Positions 1 through 9,870 of a DNA stretch of 64,000 bases are shown piece after piece (the stretch's first letter is position 1; each line of letters begins with the position of its first letter). The DNA is from Samsonia erythrinae (GTDB taxonomy: Bacteria > Pseudomonadota > Gammaproteobacteria > Enterobacterales > Enterobacteriaceae). The position numbers were made by a program, and so were the translations under genes. The stretch covers positions 1 through 64,000 of the forward strand of contig NZ_SMBY01000012.1 of assembly GCF_004342665.1 (NCBI RefSeq), given 5' to 3'. Below the pieces are notes generated by a model, which was not told where the DNA came from, did not search any database, and saw only the letters and a list, made by a program, of their open reading frames with translations.

Positions 1-121
1 ACTGTTGTTCACTCTTCAAGACTTTTTATATCGTTAAGATACGGTCTTGTGAGTGCCCACACAGATTGTCTGATTATATTGTTAAAGAGCAGTGCCACAT
101 CTTCCGTGGCGCGGGCCGCAT
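1..121 (-). ncRNA. rrn leader with boxA antitermination site
   Basis: The transcribed leader of the rrn operon runs leftwards. A boxA element, TGCTCTTTAACAA, lies at 79-91 on the minus strand, followed by the conserved stretch that contains CAGACAATCTGTGTGGGCAC. BoxA recruits the NusB/NusE antitermination complex in enterobacteria. The leader continues past base 1 towards the 16S 5' end, so this is partial. Confidence 0.85.
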
Positions 122-257
122 AGTCTATGCTAATCCGCTTTAAAGTCAAGTCATTGCTGACTGCTTTATGAAATCTTTTTCCTGCCGCCACAACCGCGTA
201 AGCCGCTGTTGCCGTGTCAGTGGAGGCGCATTATAGGGACTTCTCGCCGCCTGACAA
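122..257 (-). promoter_or_regulatory. rrn operon promoters P1 and P2
   Basis: Read on the minus strand, P1 has -35 TTGTCA (252-257), a 16-base spacer and -10 TATAAT (230-235), followed by a GC-rich GCGCC discriminator. P2 has -35 TTGACT (144-149), a 16-base spacer and -10 TAGACT (122-127). The arrangement and the sequence around P1 match the E. coli rrnB promoter region, which lies directly downstream of murI as here. The 16S gene itself is off the left edge. GC-rich discriminators of this kind are the basis of stringent (ppGpp/DksA) control in the family. Confidence 0.9.
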
Positions 258-308
258 GCGCTAAATGCAAAAAAATCGTCGTTTGTCTACTATTTGCCCA
301 CAAAGTGA

Positions 309-1166
309 TTAAAGTGGCAGTTTCTCCAGCGAATCGAAGCCATAACGCTGCAATATTGGCCATAGCGTGGCGACCTTAGGCGTAATCGTCAGACAATAAA
401 CCAGATTGCGTTCAGCCGAACGGGGAGGATTATCCAAATTGGCGATGAGCCATGCTGTTCTTCGTGCTATCGCCGCGCCGGAATCCACAAGCCGAGTGCC
501 ATCCGGCAGGGCCGCTTTCAGTTCTTCTGCCAATAACGGAAAATGCGTACACCCCAGTACGATCGTATCTGGCGGCTCAGGCAAACGCAGCCAGGGACGC
601 AGAATTTTTTGCAGTTCAGTCACTGAAACCGTCTCCCCCTGTAATTTCGCCTCTGCCAGTTCGACCAGCGCTGACGAACCCAGCGACAGAATCTGGCAAT
701 CCGTCGCAAAACGGGCAATCAACTCATGCGTGTACGGACGTTGAACCGTCGCGCGCGTCGCCAACAGACCAACAACACCATTGCGCGTCAGTTTAGCCGC
801 AGGCTTCACTGCGGGAACGACGCCCACGACAGGAAAAGTAAAACGTTCACGTAATGCAGGAAGAGAAATCGTACTTGCCGTATTGCAGGCAATCACGACC
901 AATGCAAGCTGATGACGTTGTTGAACCGCCGTAACAATCTCAACCACGCGATCGATAATAAATTGCTGTGGCTTCTCGCCATAGGGAAAGGCTTCGTTAT
1001 CGAAGGCGTAGAGATAATGAAGATCCGGCAAGAGCTGCCGGATCTCATCATAAACAGACAGCCCGCCTACGCCGGAATCGAAGACCAGAACCGTAGGACG
1101 GGATAGCAGGTTAGAAGGTATAGCTTCCGGTGAGATAGTATTCTCGCCCTGCCGTGCGGTAGCCAT
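309..1166 (-). CDS. murI: Glutamate racemase MurI
   Basis: Cytoplasmic cofactor-independent racemase that converts L-glutamate to the D-glutamate used in peptidoglycan. The start chosen (MATARQG) gives 285 residues, the length of the E. coli protein; an upstream in-frame start at 1211 would add 15 unconserved residues. The catalytic acid sits in FDSGVGG (about residue 30). The two catalytic cysteines are in CNTAS and in LGCTHFPLL. The 5' end overlaps the btuB 3' end by 56 bases, the same overlap as in E. coli, which suggests cotranscription with btuB. The rrn promoters lie just downstream. Confidence 0.96.
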   Translation of the reverse strand: MATARQGENTISPEAIPSNLLSRPTVLVFDSGVGGLSVYDEIRQLLPDLHYLYAFDNEAFPYGEKPQQFIIDRVVEIVTAVQQRHQLALVVIACNTASTISLPALRERFTFPVVGVVPAVKPAAKLTRNGVVGLLATRATVQRPYTHELIARFATDCQILSLGSSALVELAEAKLQGETVSVTELQKILRPWLRLPEPPDTIVLGCTHFPLLAEELKAALPDGTRLVDSGAAIARRTAWLIANLDNPPRSAERNLVYCLTITPKVATLWPILQRYGFDSLEKLPL

Positions 1167-2994
1167 ATGCCGTCTCGTAATCTTTATCAAACAGGTTGGC
1201 GATTCTACCACGAACGGTCAGATGAGAGGTGATCGGATATGAAGCGGCGAGCTCCCACGTACTATAACCACCAAGCTTCACGGGTTGAGGTTGAAAAGTG
1301 ACAGGATCGAAATCAGTATCGGAACGCGCGCCTTGATAAAGCCAGGTCAGCGACATGTTCACATCATTTAATAATGTGGAAAGCTCATATTTTGCTTTTT
1401 TATGGGCACGGCGAGCCAAACCTTTATCTGCCGTTTTATCCTTAGCATCCAAATATTCCAATGTCATCTGATGCGACAACCACCCTGTATCATAGGCCGC
1501 GGTAAATTCAGCACCGGTCATTACCGCTTTGCCAACGTTATCGTAGGTCCCCGTTGAAAAGTTAATCGCGCGGTAGTTAATTAAATTATCAACCTCGTTC
1601 CGGTATCCAGAAAGACGCCAGTTTACCGGGCCGCTTAAGCCTTCAACGCCAAGTTCCCACTGCTTACTTTCTTCAGGCGATAAATTAGGATTCCCCTGCG
1701 AGTATGCGGTGTCATATATCTTGTCGAATGTCGGCGCTTTAAATGCCGTACCGTAAGAACCGACAATTCGATAGCCGTCAACAAACTCCCAGGCGGCGCC
1801 AGTTTGCCACGTGCCATGTCGGCCATATTGTTGATTATCATCACCGCGTATCGCGCCTTCTAACGTAACAGAGCCGAGTTGCTGCTGAGTTGTCAGATAA
1901 ATGCCGGTATTATCGCGGCTATGGGCCTGAGTATAGGCGGCTCCGCCCCCCGGTTGCGCTCGCTCATTTCGCCAGTCAACCCCAGCACTTACGCTACCAT
2001 TTCCTACATTGAAGACATTGCCCCATTGCAGGTTCCGTTGCTCAATTTGAGTAATCGTTCCGTTATATTTTCCGATGATGTCATTAAAATTGAGAGAATC
2101 ATAAGTTTGATAACTGGCTGTTAATTGGCTTGAATAAATACCTTCATGGAATTTTAACCCTGCATCATAATTTCGAGTATTCAAGTAGCTCTTATCATTT
2201 CCTTGATAAGTACCAACAACATCATAATCCGTATTATTGTCATATCCATAGGCACGGAAAAAGCCGGAAGTATTTTCAGAGAAACGCTGTTCCAGCGCTC
2301 CCCAAAAAGATTTGCTGCGATAACCATCATTATCTCTGTCAGCTGGCCAAGGCGAGGAAGGATAAACATTATATCCATGGGTAGCTTCATAGCTTCCTGC
2401 AACACTGACAACAGTATTGTCACTCACATGACCACGTACTGAACCATCATAGTTCTGATAAGCATGAGAGCCGTAACCAGCGTTTAGCACCCCACCATCT
2501 TGATCGCGCTCGGTAATAATATTGATGACGCCACTGATAGCATCGGATCCGTACACGGCAGAACGTGGGCCACGAATATATTCAATACGTTGTACTAAAG
2601 ATAAGGGGATTTGACTGAAGTCAACAGTGCCGGAAACCCCTGCCGAGGCAAGGCGAACCCCATCAATCAGTACCAATACATGGCTGGCACTTCCACCACG
2701 GATAAACACGGACCCAAGCTGGCCCCGCCCTCCGTTTTCAGCAATATCCACGCCGGGCAAACGGCGCATCACATCATTGAGCGACTTTGCCTGCCAGCGA
2801 TCAATATCTGCACGCGTGACGACACTGTTTGCCGCCAACACCGAAGAAACCGGCTGTGCGAAACGGTTTGCCGTTACGACGATGTCATCAGCATTTTTTC
2901 CTGATGAATGATCTTGAGATGAATGGTTTTCCTGTGCCCAGCCAGAAAATGCCGTGACGGAAAGCGCCGTCAGCAGCGAAATTTTTTTTATCAT
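1111..2994 (-). CDS. btuB: Vitamin B12 outer-membrane receptor BtuB
   Basis: TonB-dependent outer-membrane beta-barrel that imports cobalamin. The 627-residue product has an N-terminal signal peptide ending near GWAQE, a TonB box in DDIVVTANR, a plug domain (motifs LPGVDIAENGG and IEYIRGPRSAVYGSDAISG), and a long barrel ending in the aromatic residue of TGSYTF, as expected for BAM-dependent outer-membrane insertion. It is preceded by a cobalamin riboswitch, so expression should fall when B12 is plentiful. It overlaps murI downstream. The E. coli protein is slightly shorter (614 residues). Confidence 0.96.
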   Translation of the reverse strand: MIKKISLLTALSVTAFSGWAQENHSSQDHSSGKNADDIVVTANRFAQPVSSVLAANSVVTRADIDRWQAKSLNDVMRRLPGVDIAENGGRGQLGSVFIRGGSASHVLVLIDGVRLASAGVSGTVDFSQIPLSLVQRIEYIRGPRSAVYGSDAISGVINIITERDQDGGVLNAGYGSHAYQNYDGSVRGHVSDNTVVSVAGSYEATHGYNVYPSSPWPADRDNDGYRSKSFWGALEQRFSENTSGFFRAYGYDNNTDYDVVGTYQGNDKSYLNTRNYDAGLKFHEGIYSSQLTASYQTYDSLNFNDIIGKYNGTITQIEQRNLQWGNVFNVGNGSVSAGVDWRNERAQPGGGAAYTQAHSRDNTGIYLTTQQQLGSVTLEGAIRGDDNQQYGRHGTWQTGAAWEFVDGYRIVGSYGTAFKAPTFDKIYDTAYSQGNPNLSPEESKQWELGVEGLSGPVNWRLSGYRNEVDNLINYRAINFSTGTYDNVGKAVMTGAEFTAAYDTGWLSHQMTLEYLDAKDKTADKGLARRAHKKAKYELSTLLNDVNMSLTWLYQGARSDTDFDPVTFQPQPVKLGGYSTWELAASYPITSHLTVRGRIANLFDKDYETAYGYRTAGREYYLTGSYTF

Positions 2995-2999
2995 TAGTT

Positions 3000-3270
3000 A
3001 ACGCATCCAAGAAATAAGAAGGATGCCGCAGGTTCTGTTAATAGCACGCGATATGCAGAACCCATTGCGACGTATTCCGGCAGGTCTTCGGGCTTGGATG
3101 CCATTGTTATCACAAACCGCCAACAACGGTAAGGAATACAACGAAAGCGATGACTTCCCATCTTTAAAAGACAGTGTCTGCATAATAATGCTATCGCCGG
3201 GGCATTCCTTACCGCTGCGCGTCAGCTCCAGATTTACACTGGATTCCCTTTTAACTGGTACAAGACCGGA
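3000..3270 (-). promoter_or_regulatory. Cobalamin riboswitch of btuB
   Basis: On the minus strand the leader carries the B12-box region AAGCCCGAAGACCTGCCGG (3077-3095), the conserved segments GGGAATCCAGTG and GAGCTGACGCGCAGCGGTAA upstream of it, and GGGAAGTCATCG in between. This is the same order and spacing as in the E. coli btuB leader. The aptamer core covers about 3077-3270 and the expression platform about 3000-3076, next to the btuB start at 2994. In this family adenosylcobalamin binding reduces btuB translation. Confidence 0.93.
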
Positions 3271-3342
3271 CGCTCATCCTACAATCGCACATTGCGGAAG
3301 TCTAGACTTCTATATCACGACAGAATAATAACATCACAAAAC

Positions 3343-3370
3343 TGGACTTCCTGGCCGGATTCCCTACAAT
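3343..3370 (+). promoter_or_regulatory. Candidate trmA promoter
   Basis: TGGACT (3343-3348), a 16-base spacer and TACAAT (3365-3370), followed by a GC-rich stretch, lie about 50 bases before the trmA start in the gap between divergent btuB and trmA. E. coli trmA is growth-rate controlled, and the GC-rich discriminator would fit that. The hexamers are only moderate matches. Confidence 0.4.
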
Positions 3371-3416
3371 TCCCGGCCAATAACGCCCTTTTAGACGCCG
3401 TTAAGACGAGAAAATC

Positions 3417-4520
3417 ATGACGCCAGAAATCCTGCCCATCGAACAATACGACGACCAGCTTGCAGAGAAAACCGAGCGTCTGCGTGGAATGATGGCACCG
3501 TTCAATGCACCGGAGCCTGCCGTCTTCCGTTCTCCCGTCAGTCACTATCGAATGCGCGCCGAATTCCGTATCTGGCACGATGGCGACGCGCTTTACCACA
3601 TTATGTTTGATCAGCAAACCAAACAGCGCATTCGGGTCGATCGGTTTCCGGCGGCCAGCGAGCTGATTAATCGCCTGATGCCCGTACTGATTGCCGCGCT
3701 ACAGCCTGACCCGGTTTTGCGCCGCAAACTGTTCCAGATCGACTACCTGTCCACAATGAGCGACGAGATTGTCGTTTCCTTGCTGTATCACCGCGCACTG
3801 GACGAGGAATGGCAGGAACATGCCCGAACGCTGCGTGAAGGTTTGCTTGCGCAAGGTTTCCGCTTACAGCTCATTGGCCGGGCGACGAAAACGAAAATCT
3901 GTCTCGATCGCGATTACGTCGATGAATGTCTGCCGGTTGCAGGCCGGAACATGATTTATCGACAGGTAGAAAACAGCTTCACGCAGCCGAATGCCGCCAT
4001 AAATATTCAGATGCTGGAGTGGGCGCTGGATGCGACGGCGGGGTCAAAAGGCGATTTGCTGGAACTGTACTGTGGAAATGGTAACTTTTCGCTCGCGCTG
4101 GCAAGAAACTTCGAGCGCGTGTTGGCAACGGAGATCGCCAAGCCGTCCGTCGCGGCGGCGCAATATAATATCGCCGCCAATCAGATTGATAACGTTCAGA
4201 TAATTCGCATGGCGGCGGAAGAATTTACACAGGCCATGCTGGGCGTGCGACAGTTTAACCGTTTACAGGGCATCGATCTGACGAGCTATCAGTGTGAAAC
4301 CATTTTCGTCGATCCGCCGCGCAGCGGACTGGATGATGCCACCGTTAAGCTCGTGCAGGCGTATCCGCGCATTCTGTATATTTCTTGCAACCCGGAAACG
4401 CTGAGCAATAACCTGCAAACGCTCTCGAAAACCCACGACATTCGCCGTCTGGCGCTCTTCGATCAATTCCCTTACACCCACCACATGGAGTGCGGCGTAC
4501 TACTGGAAAAGCGTCAGTAA
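3417..4520 (+). CDS. trmA: tRNA (uracil-5-)-methyltransferase TrmA
   Basis: S-adenosylmethionine-dependent enzyme that makes m5U54 in the T loop of tRNA. The 367-residue product has an N-terminal RNA-contacting region and a C-terminal Rossmann methyltransferase domain ([22 protein letters not shown]). The nucleophile is Cys324 in ISCNPETL and the general base is Glu358 in [10 protein letters not shown], the same numbers as in E. coli. It is divergent from btuB, as in E. coli. A GC-rich hairpin follows the stop. Confidence 0.96.
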   Translation: MTPEILPIEQYDDQLAEKTERLRGMMAPFNAPEPAVFRSPVSHYRMRAEFRIWHDGDALYHIMFDQQTKQRIRVDRFPAASELINRLMPVLIAALQPDPVLRRKLFQIDYLSTMSDEIVVSLLYHRALDEEWQEHARTLREGLLAQGFRLQLIGRATKTKICLDRDYVDECLPVAGRNMIYRQVENSFTQPNAAINIQMLEWALDATAGSKGDLLELYCGNGNFSLALARNFERVLATEIAKPSVAAAQYNIAANQIDNVQIIRMAAEEFTQAMLGVRQFNRLQGIDLTSYQCETIFVDPPRSGLDDATVKLVQAYPRILYISCNPETLSNNLQTLSKTHDIRRLALFDQFPYTHHMECGVLLEKRQ

Positions 4521-4528
4521 CGCACACC

Positions 4529-4552
4529 GTCTGGCGGGCAGGCCCGCCAGAC
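4529..4552. terminator. Hairpin between convergent trmA and yijD
   Basis: A perfect 10-bp stem, GTCTGGCGGG with CCCGCCAGAC, encloses a 4-base loop in the gap between two convergent genes, 8 bases after the trmA stop. There is no strong T run on either side, so it may act as a weak or bidirectional terminator. Confidence 0.55.
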
Positions 4553-4559
4553 TCCCCCG

Positions 4560-4943
4560 CTACAGCGTCTCACTCTCTTCTGTTGCTGCCCCTGCGGCTT
4601 TTCTGCGGCGCAGTTTCAGGCCAATCCAGAAAACCAATGCCACGCACAGGATCGAGGGAATAAAGTTCGATCCAATAGCGGGATATTCAACGCGCACCAT
4701 CGCGCTATAAGCCAACAGCCCCAGCAGAAAGCTAGCCGCCACCAGCACCGGAATACCCTCCGGCATGCTATGGTGCAGATAACGTTGATGCAGGCAGTAA
4801 ACGGACAAGGCCAGCGCAATCAAGGGGAAGATAGAGAATGGGACGATACTGCTGAACAAGGCCGCGAATGCGCCATTGACGGATAAGCCCGCAATGAGCG
4901 CCAGCACCAGCGTGCCTTTTTCTTGGTGAGGTTTTTCGGTCAT
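4560..4943 (-). CDS. yijD: Inner-membrane protein YijD (DUF1422)
   Basis: Small integral membrane protein of unknown function, 127 residues, with about four hydrophobic segments (around residues 10-30, 34-50, 62-82 and 92-108) and a basic C-terminal tail ([10 protein letters not shown]). Segments such as [12 protein letters not shown] and VYCLHQRYL match E. coli YijD. The ribosome site AAGGGAAAAG precedes the ATG. It is downstream of and codirectional with fabR (gap about 30 bases), the E. coli arrangement, so probably in the fabR operon. Confidence 0.9.
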   Translation of the reverse strand: MTEKPHQEKGTLVLALIAGLSVNGAFAALFSSIVPFSIFPLIALALSVYCLHQRYLHHSMPEGIPVLVAASFLLGLLAYSAMVRVEYPAIGSNFIPSILCVALVFWIGLKLRRRKAAGAATEESETL

Positions 4944-4973
4944 GGCTTTTCCCTTCTCATGGGTATAGAGGAT

Positions 4974-5603
4974 TTATGGCACGGTAAAACTATTGTCGTG
5001 CTCTTTTCTGTACCAGTAATAAGCACCTTTGGCGATCATCCGTAATTGCAGCACTAATCGTTCTTCCAACTGCTTGCGCTGCTCCTGAGAGACATCGAGC
5101 GCTTCTGCTCCTGCGCTGAACACGATGGTCACCATCGCTTCCGACTGCGCCTCGGCAAAACTACGGGGAATATGGTTTTCCACCTCAAGATAATCCGCCA
5201 GTTCAGCAATAAAATGCTGGATTTCACGTGCGACCGCCGCACGGAAAGCCGCCGATGTCCCTGAGCGCTCACGTAGTAATAACCGAAATGCGTTAGGATT
5301 ATTGCCGATAAATTCCATGAAGGTAGACACCGATGTTCTGATCACGCTGCCAGTTTTAGCAATACGCTGCCGGGCCTGACGCATTAACTGACGCAGCATC
5401 AGCCCACTTTCGTCAACCATCGTCAGCCCTAGTTCATCCACATCGCGAAAATGGCGATAGAAAGACGTCGGCGCAATCCCCGCTTCGCGTGCCACTTCAC
5501 GCAGACTCAGGCTGGCAAAACTGCGTTCAGCGCTTAACTGACTAAAAGCAGCTTCGATAAGGGAACGACGAGTCCGTTCTTTTTGTTGTGCTCTGACACC
5601 CAT
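4974..5603 (-). CDS. fabR: Unsaturated fatty acid biosynthesis repressor FabR
   Basis: TetR-family regulator that represses fabA and fabB according to the unsaturated/saturated acyl balance. An N-terminal helix-turn-helix (about residues 10-55, with [20 protein letters not shown]) is nearly identical to E. coli FabR and is followed by an all-helical ligand domain. The start at MGVRAQQKE (209 residues) matches the family; an in-frame upstream start at 5678 would add 25 unconserved residues. Divergent from sthA, codirectional with yijD. Confidence 0.93.
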   Translation of the reverse strand: MGVRAQQKERTRRSLIEAAFSQLSAERSFASLSLREVAREAGIAPTSFYRHFRDVDELGLTMVDESGLMLRQLMRQARQRIAKTGSVIRTSVSTFMEFIGNNPNAFRLLLRERSGTSAAFRAAVAREIQHFIAELADYLEVENHIPRSFAEAQSEAMVTIVFSAGAEALDVSQEQRKQLEERLVLQLRMIAKGAYYWYRKEHDNSFTVP

Positions 5604-5732
5604 TATGCTGCCCAAATGATTTACTCCCTTTTCCAGAAGGGCACTATAGCAAACTTTTTTGTCCGCAGAATGAGACAAAGTTTGTCATATTTAGAATGTG
5701 AGCATCCGTTTCCTTGGTAAATGCGGGGGTGA

Positions 5733-5761
5733 TTGGGTTCTGCCGCAGTCAATGTTACAAT
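5733..5761 (+). promoter_or_regulatory. Candidate sthA promoter
   Basis: TTGGGT (5733-5738), a 17-base spacer and TACAAT (5756-5761) lie about 40 bases before the sthA ATG in the fabR-sthA divergent gap. Confidence 0.4.
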
Positions 5762-5799
5762 CACGTTATTAATTTGTATAAAAACAGGTTTAGCCTACC

Positions 5800-7206
5800 A
5801 TGACTCTACAACATCAATTCGATTATGATGCCATCGTTATTGGTTCAGGGCCCGGCGGTGAAGGCGCCGCGATGGGACTGTCCAAGCATGGCGCCAAAAT
5901 TGCGGTGATTGAACGTCACTATAATGTCGGCGGCGGCTGTACCCACTGGGGTACGATCCCTTCCAAAGCCCTCCGCCATGCCGTCAGCCGTATTATCGAG
6001 TTCAATCAAAATCCTCTCTACAGTGATAATTCCCGCATTATTCGTTCCTCCTTCTCCGATATTCTGCGCCATGCCGACAGCGTCATCGGTCAGCAAACCC
6101 GAATGCGACAGGGATTTTATGAACGTAATCAGTGCGAGTTATTCTCCGGTGAAGCCCGCTTTGTCGACGCACATACGGTTGCCGTTCACTATCCAGACAA
6201 TACCCATGAAACCCTGACTGCGGCGAATATCATCATTGCCACCGGTTCACGTCCGTATCATCCGGCAGACGTCGATTTCGGCCATCCCCGTATTTACGAC
6301 AGCGACTCTATCTTGCAACTCGACCACGAACCTCAACACGTCATCATCTATGGCGCGGGCGTGATCGGCTGCGAATATGCATCTATCTTTCGCGGCCTGA
6401 GCGTCAAGGTCGATTTAATCAATACCCGCGACAGGCTGCTGGCCTTTCTCGATCAGGAAATGTCGGATGCCTTGTCCTACCACTTCTGGAACAACGGCGT
6501 CGTGATTCGTCACAACGAAGAGTTCGAGAGTATCGAAGGCCTGTCTGACGGCGTTATCGTCAATCTGAAATCAGGCAAAAAGATGAAGGCGGACTGCCTG
6601 CTCTATGCCAACGGACGCACCGGGAATACGGAAACGCTGGGGCTGGACAATATCGGCCTGAACACCGACAGCCGTGGACAAATCAAAGTCAACAGCATGT
6701 ACCAGACGGCGCTGGCGCATATTTATGCCATCGGCGATGTCATCGGCTACCCCAGCCTGGCCTCGGCAGCATACGATCAGGGTCGACTCGCCGCGCAGGC
6801 GATCATCAAAGGCGATGCCAGCGCGCATTTAATCGAAGATATCCCGACCGGTATTTATACCATCCCGGAAATCAGCTCCGTCGGGAAAACCGAGCAAGAG
6901 CTGACCGCGATGAAAGTGCCTTACGAAGTCGGACGGTCTCAGTTCAAGCATCTGGCCCGAGCGCAGATTGTCGGCATGAATGTGGGAAGTTTGAAGATAT
7001 TGTTTCACCGCGAAACAAAACAGATTTTGGGTATTCACTGCTTTGGCGAACGCGCCGCCGAGATTATCCACATCGGGCAGGCCATTATGGAACAGAAAGG
7101 TGAAGGCAATACTATCGAATATTTCGTTAATACGACCTTCAACTACCCAACCATGGCGGAAGCCTACCGCGTGGCGGCGCTGAATGGGCTCAACCGCCTA
7201 TTTTGA
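5800..7206 (+). CDS. sthA: Soluble pyridine nucleotide transhydrogenase SthA
   Basis: Cytoplasmic flavoprotein that interconverts NADPH plus NAD+ with NADP+ plus NADH, mainly draining excess NADPH. The 468-residue product has an N-terminal FAD motif [10 protein letters not shown], a central NAD(P) Rossmann motif [11 protein letters not shown], and a C-terminal dimerisation domain. In the region where related disulfide reductases carry CxxxxC it reads [14 protein letters not shown], so only one cysteine of the redox pair is present, as expected for SthA. Its last 9 bases overlap the 3' end of the convergent oxyR. Confidence 0.97.
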   Translation: MTLQHQFDYDAIVIGSGPGGEGAAMGLSKHGAKIAVIERHYNVGGGCTHWGTIPSKALRHAVSRIIEFNQNPLYSDNSRIIRSSFSDILRHADSVIGQQTRMRQGFYERNQCELFSGEARFVDAHTVAVHYPDNTHETLTAANIIIATGSRPYHPADVDFGHPRIYDSDSILQLDHEPQHVIIYGAGVIGCEYASIFRGLSVKVDLINTRDRLLAFLDQEMSDALSYHFWNNGVVIRHNEEFESIEGLSDGVIVNLKSGKKMKADCLLYANGRTGNTETLGLDNIGLNTDSRGQIKVNSMYQTALAHIYAIGDVIGYPSLASAAYDQGRLAAQAIIKGDASAHLIEDIPTGIYTIPEISSVGKTEQELTAMKVPYEVGRSQFKHLARAQIVGMNVGSLKILFHRETKQILGIHCFGERAAEIIHIGQAIMEQKGEGNTIEYFVNTTFNYPTMAEAYRVAALNGLNRLF

Positions 7207-8106
7207 CAGGTTTTCCATATAGCCTTGCATATGCTCACGGATGGTATCGGCAAGCTGTTCATAACGTCCGCGCAGCGGTGAACCAGGACGATACACCAGC
7301 GCGATAGTCCGTTTGGGTTCCGGCTTATAGCAAGGCAGATAGCAGACGCCATCGCGCTCACGTTCATGCGGCACCGCCAGCGATGGCAGCAGCGTGATGC
7401 CACTTCCGGCAGCGACCATGTTACGCAGTGTCTCCAGACTGGTTGCCCGAAAATGCGTGTCTTCATCAGCCCCGGCCTGGAAGCAGAACCCCATCGCCTG
7501 ATCGCGCAGGCAGTGGCCGTCTTCCAGCATCAGCAGCTTTTCGCCGGAGAGATCGGACATCGCCACACGCTCACGGTTTGCCCACGGGTGATCCTGATAA
7601 ATCGCCAGCTTCATCGGTTCGTCAAACAGGGGAACTTCAATAAACGCTTCGGACTCTTTCACCATCGCCAGAATGGCGCAGTCCAGCTTGCCGCTGTCCA
7701 GTTGAACCAACAGCTGATGCGTCTGCGCTTCGTGCAGATACATTTCAAGTTTGGGAAACGTGCGATGCAGCATTGGAATGATTTGCGGGAGCAAGTACGG
7801 CCCAACGGTGGGGATCAAACCGATATGCAGCGGCCCAGACATGGTTTCGCCCTGCTGACTGGCCATCTCTTTTAAGACTTTAACCTCACGCAATACCGTG
7901 CGGGCTTGCTCCACCAACAACAGTCCGGCCTGGGTAAACAGTACCTTACGGCTGGTTCGTTCCAATAGCATCACACCCAATTCATCTTCCAGTTTGCGAA
8001 TCTGACCACTCAGCGTGGGTTGACTCACATGGCAGGAATCCGCCGCACGTCGGAAATGACGATGTTCAGCCAGCGCTACAAGATACTCTAAGTCCCGAAT
8101 ATTCAT
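7198..8106 (-). CDS. oxyR: Peroxide-sensing regulator OxyR
   Basis: LysR-family transcription factor activated by hydrogen peroxide. The N-terminal helix-turn-helix (about residues 3-60, with [20 protein letters not shown]) precedes the sensing domain. The redox pair equivalent to Cys199 and Cys208 is in [13 protein letters not shown]. The start at MNIRDLEYL gives 302 residues (E. coli 305); the longer frame adds 16 unconserved residues. It is convergent with sthA and shares 9 bases with it. In E. coli argECBH lies beyond oxyR; here it does not. Confidence 0.96.
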   Translation of the reverse strand: MNIRDLEYLVALAEHRHFRRAADSCHVSQPTLSGQIRKLEDELGVMLLERTSRKVLFTQAGLLLVEQARTVLREVKVLKEMASQQGETMSGPLHIGLIPTVGPYLLPQIIPMLHRTFPKLEMYLHEAQTHQLLVQLDSGKLDCAILAMVKESEAFIEVPLFDEPMKLAIYQDHPWANRERVAMSDLSGEKLLMLEDGHCLRDQAMGFCFQAGADEDTHFRATSLETLRNMVAAGSGITLLPSLAVPHERERDGVCYLPCYKPEPKRTIALVYRPGSPLRGRYEQLADTIREHMQGYMENLSK

Positions 8107-8548
8107 TATTATTCTCCTTATCACGATAGCGAGCAACGATAGATAGAATATCAATCAACGATTGTCCCTATCAATATGCAAGATGCATAATACTTCACGC
8201 CGAAGCGTACCTGAGCATTTCTACAGAAATAAAACAGCCGTTTTACGCTTTCGGTGTTTAGCGGCACCAGCCAGCTCGCTACCACGCTATAACGAGCGAA
8301 CGGATCCATTCAAGTGATTTGATACCGGCGATTAATGTGTACGCATCGAACAACGACACCTTCGTGGTGCATCGTGGAAAACCAACGGTAGATGAATCGG
8401 CTAACCGATAATGCCGCGTCAGAGAAAACCGATTGAAAAAGCGGCATTGCACCTCAAAAGCCTGATAGAGATGGTCGCCAAGCGATCATCCTACTTTGAG
8501 GTAAACGTTAGCGCTGCCAACGGAGGGGATTCCGGACATTATGAATAG
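8107..8548. other. Non-coding region between oxyR and metF
   Basis: No convincing gene. Close to oxyR, 8120-8175 is rich in ATAG/CTAT half-sites of the OxyR-binding type and may hold the oxyR autoregulatory site. At 8454-8511 nested inverted repeats can fold: an outer stem of ACCTCAAA with TTTGAGGT and an inner 9-bp stem GATGGTCGC with GCGATCATC (one G-U pair) around a CAA loop. This is a plausible structured RNA or repeat remnant. I could not recognise OxyS here. E. coli carries the arg genes and ppc in this position. Confidence 0.5.
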
Positions 8549-8605
8549 GAATCTCATCCCTGAGATTCCCCCTTTTCACGGCCGCCATAAGTGACGTTGA
8601 AAGGC
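8549..8605. repeat. Short dispersed repeat, copy 1 of 2
   Basis: Begins with the inverted repeat GAATCTCA-TCCC-TGAGATTC (8549-8568) and continues through a GGCCG-rich part to GACGTT. The same inverted repeat and a similar downstream pattern (CCC, GGCCG, GACGTT) recur at 25728-25782, also between genes. The family is not one I can name. Confidence 0.6.
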
Positions 8606-8677
8606 TTTCCGCTGCCATTGCTCATCGTCACCGCGTTGCGGCCTCGTGGCTCTTCCTGAAATCGTATGCGCGCGGCC

Positions 8678-9580
<903 letters not shown>

Positions 9581-9616
9581 CTACCCCATTGACCGTGACC
9601 GTTATTATCGCTTTAT

Positions 9617-9648
9617 AAGCGTCTATACGTTTAGACGTCTATATAGAA
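9617..9648 (-). promoter_or_regulatory. MetJ operator (met boxes) of metF
   Basis: Four adjacent 8-bp units are seen: AAGCGTCT, ATACGTTT, AGACGTCT (a perfect met box at 9633-9640) and ATATAGAA. Tandem met boxes are bound cooperatively by MetJ dimers with S-adenosylmethionine. The array starts about 45 bases upstream of the metF start. Confidence 0.88.
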
Positions 9649-9826
9649 AATGACGTAATCTGCTTAAGGAGTCAACGCTTTTCAAACGAGATGTGATGAT
9701 GATTACTCACGATAAATGAAAAAAGTTCATCATGTGCCCCGGAAACAGGCGGGAAGAGAGCAGAAACCGGCTCGTCCCATCGCTGTTGAGGAAAGCTTTG
9801 AAGGAAGACGGGAGGAATAAGATACG

Positions 9827-9853
9827 GGCCGTCTCCGGTTACCGGAGACGGCC
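9827..9853 (-). terminator. Likely terminator of metBL
   Basis: A perfect 12-bp stem, GGCCGTCTCCGG with CCGGAGACGGCC, encloses a 3-base loop 18 bases past the metL stop. The following minus-strand sequence (CGTATCTTATT) is only mildly T-rich, so termination may be partial. Confidence 0.65.
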
Positions 9854-9870
9854 AGAAGATGATGCCGTCA

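Noticed and set aside
9-191. 60-codon minus-strand open frame at the left edge
   Set aside because: It lies entirely within the rrn leader and P2 promoter, which explain the sequence.
8160-8450. OxyS sRNA divergent from oxyR
   Set aside because: I could not match OxyS sequence or its terminator here; position alone is not enough.
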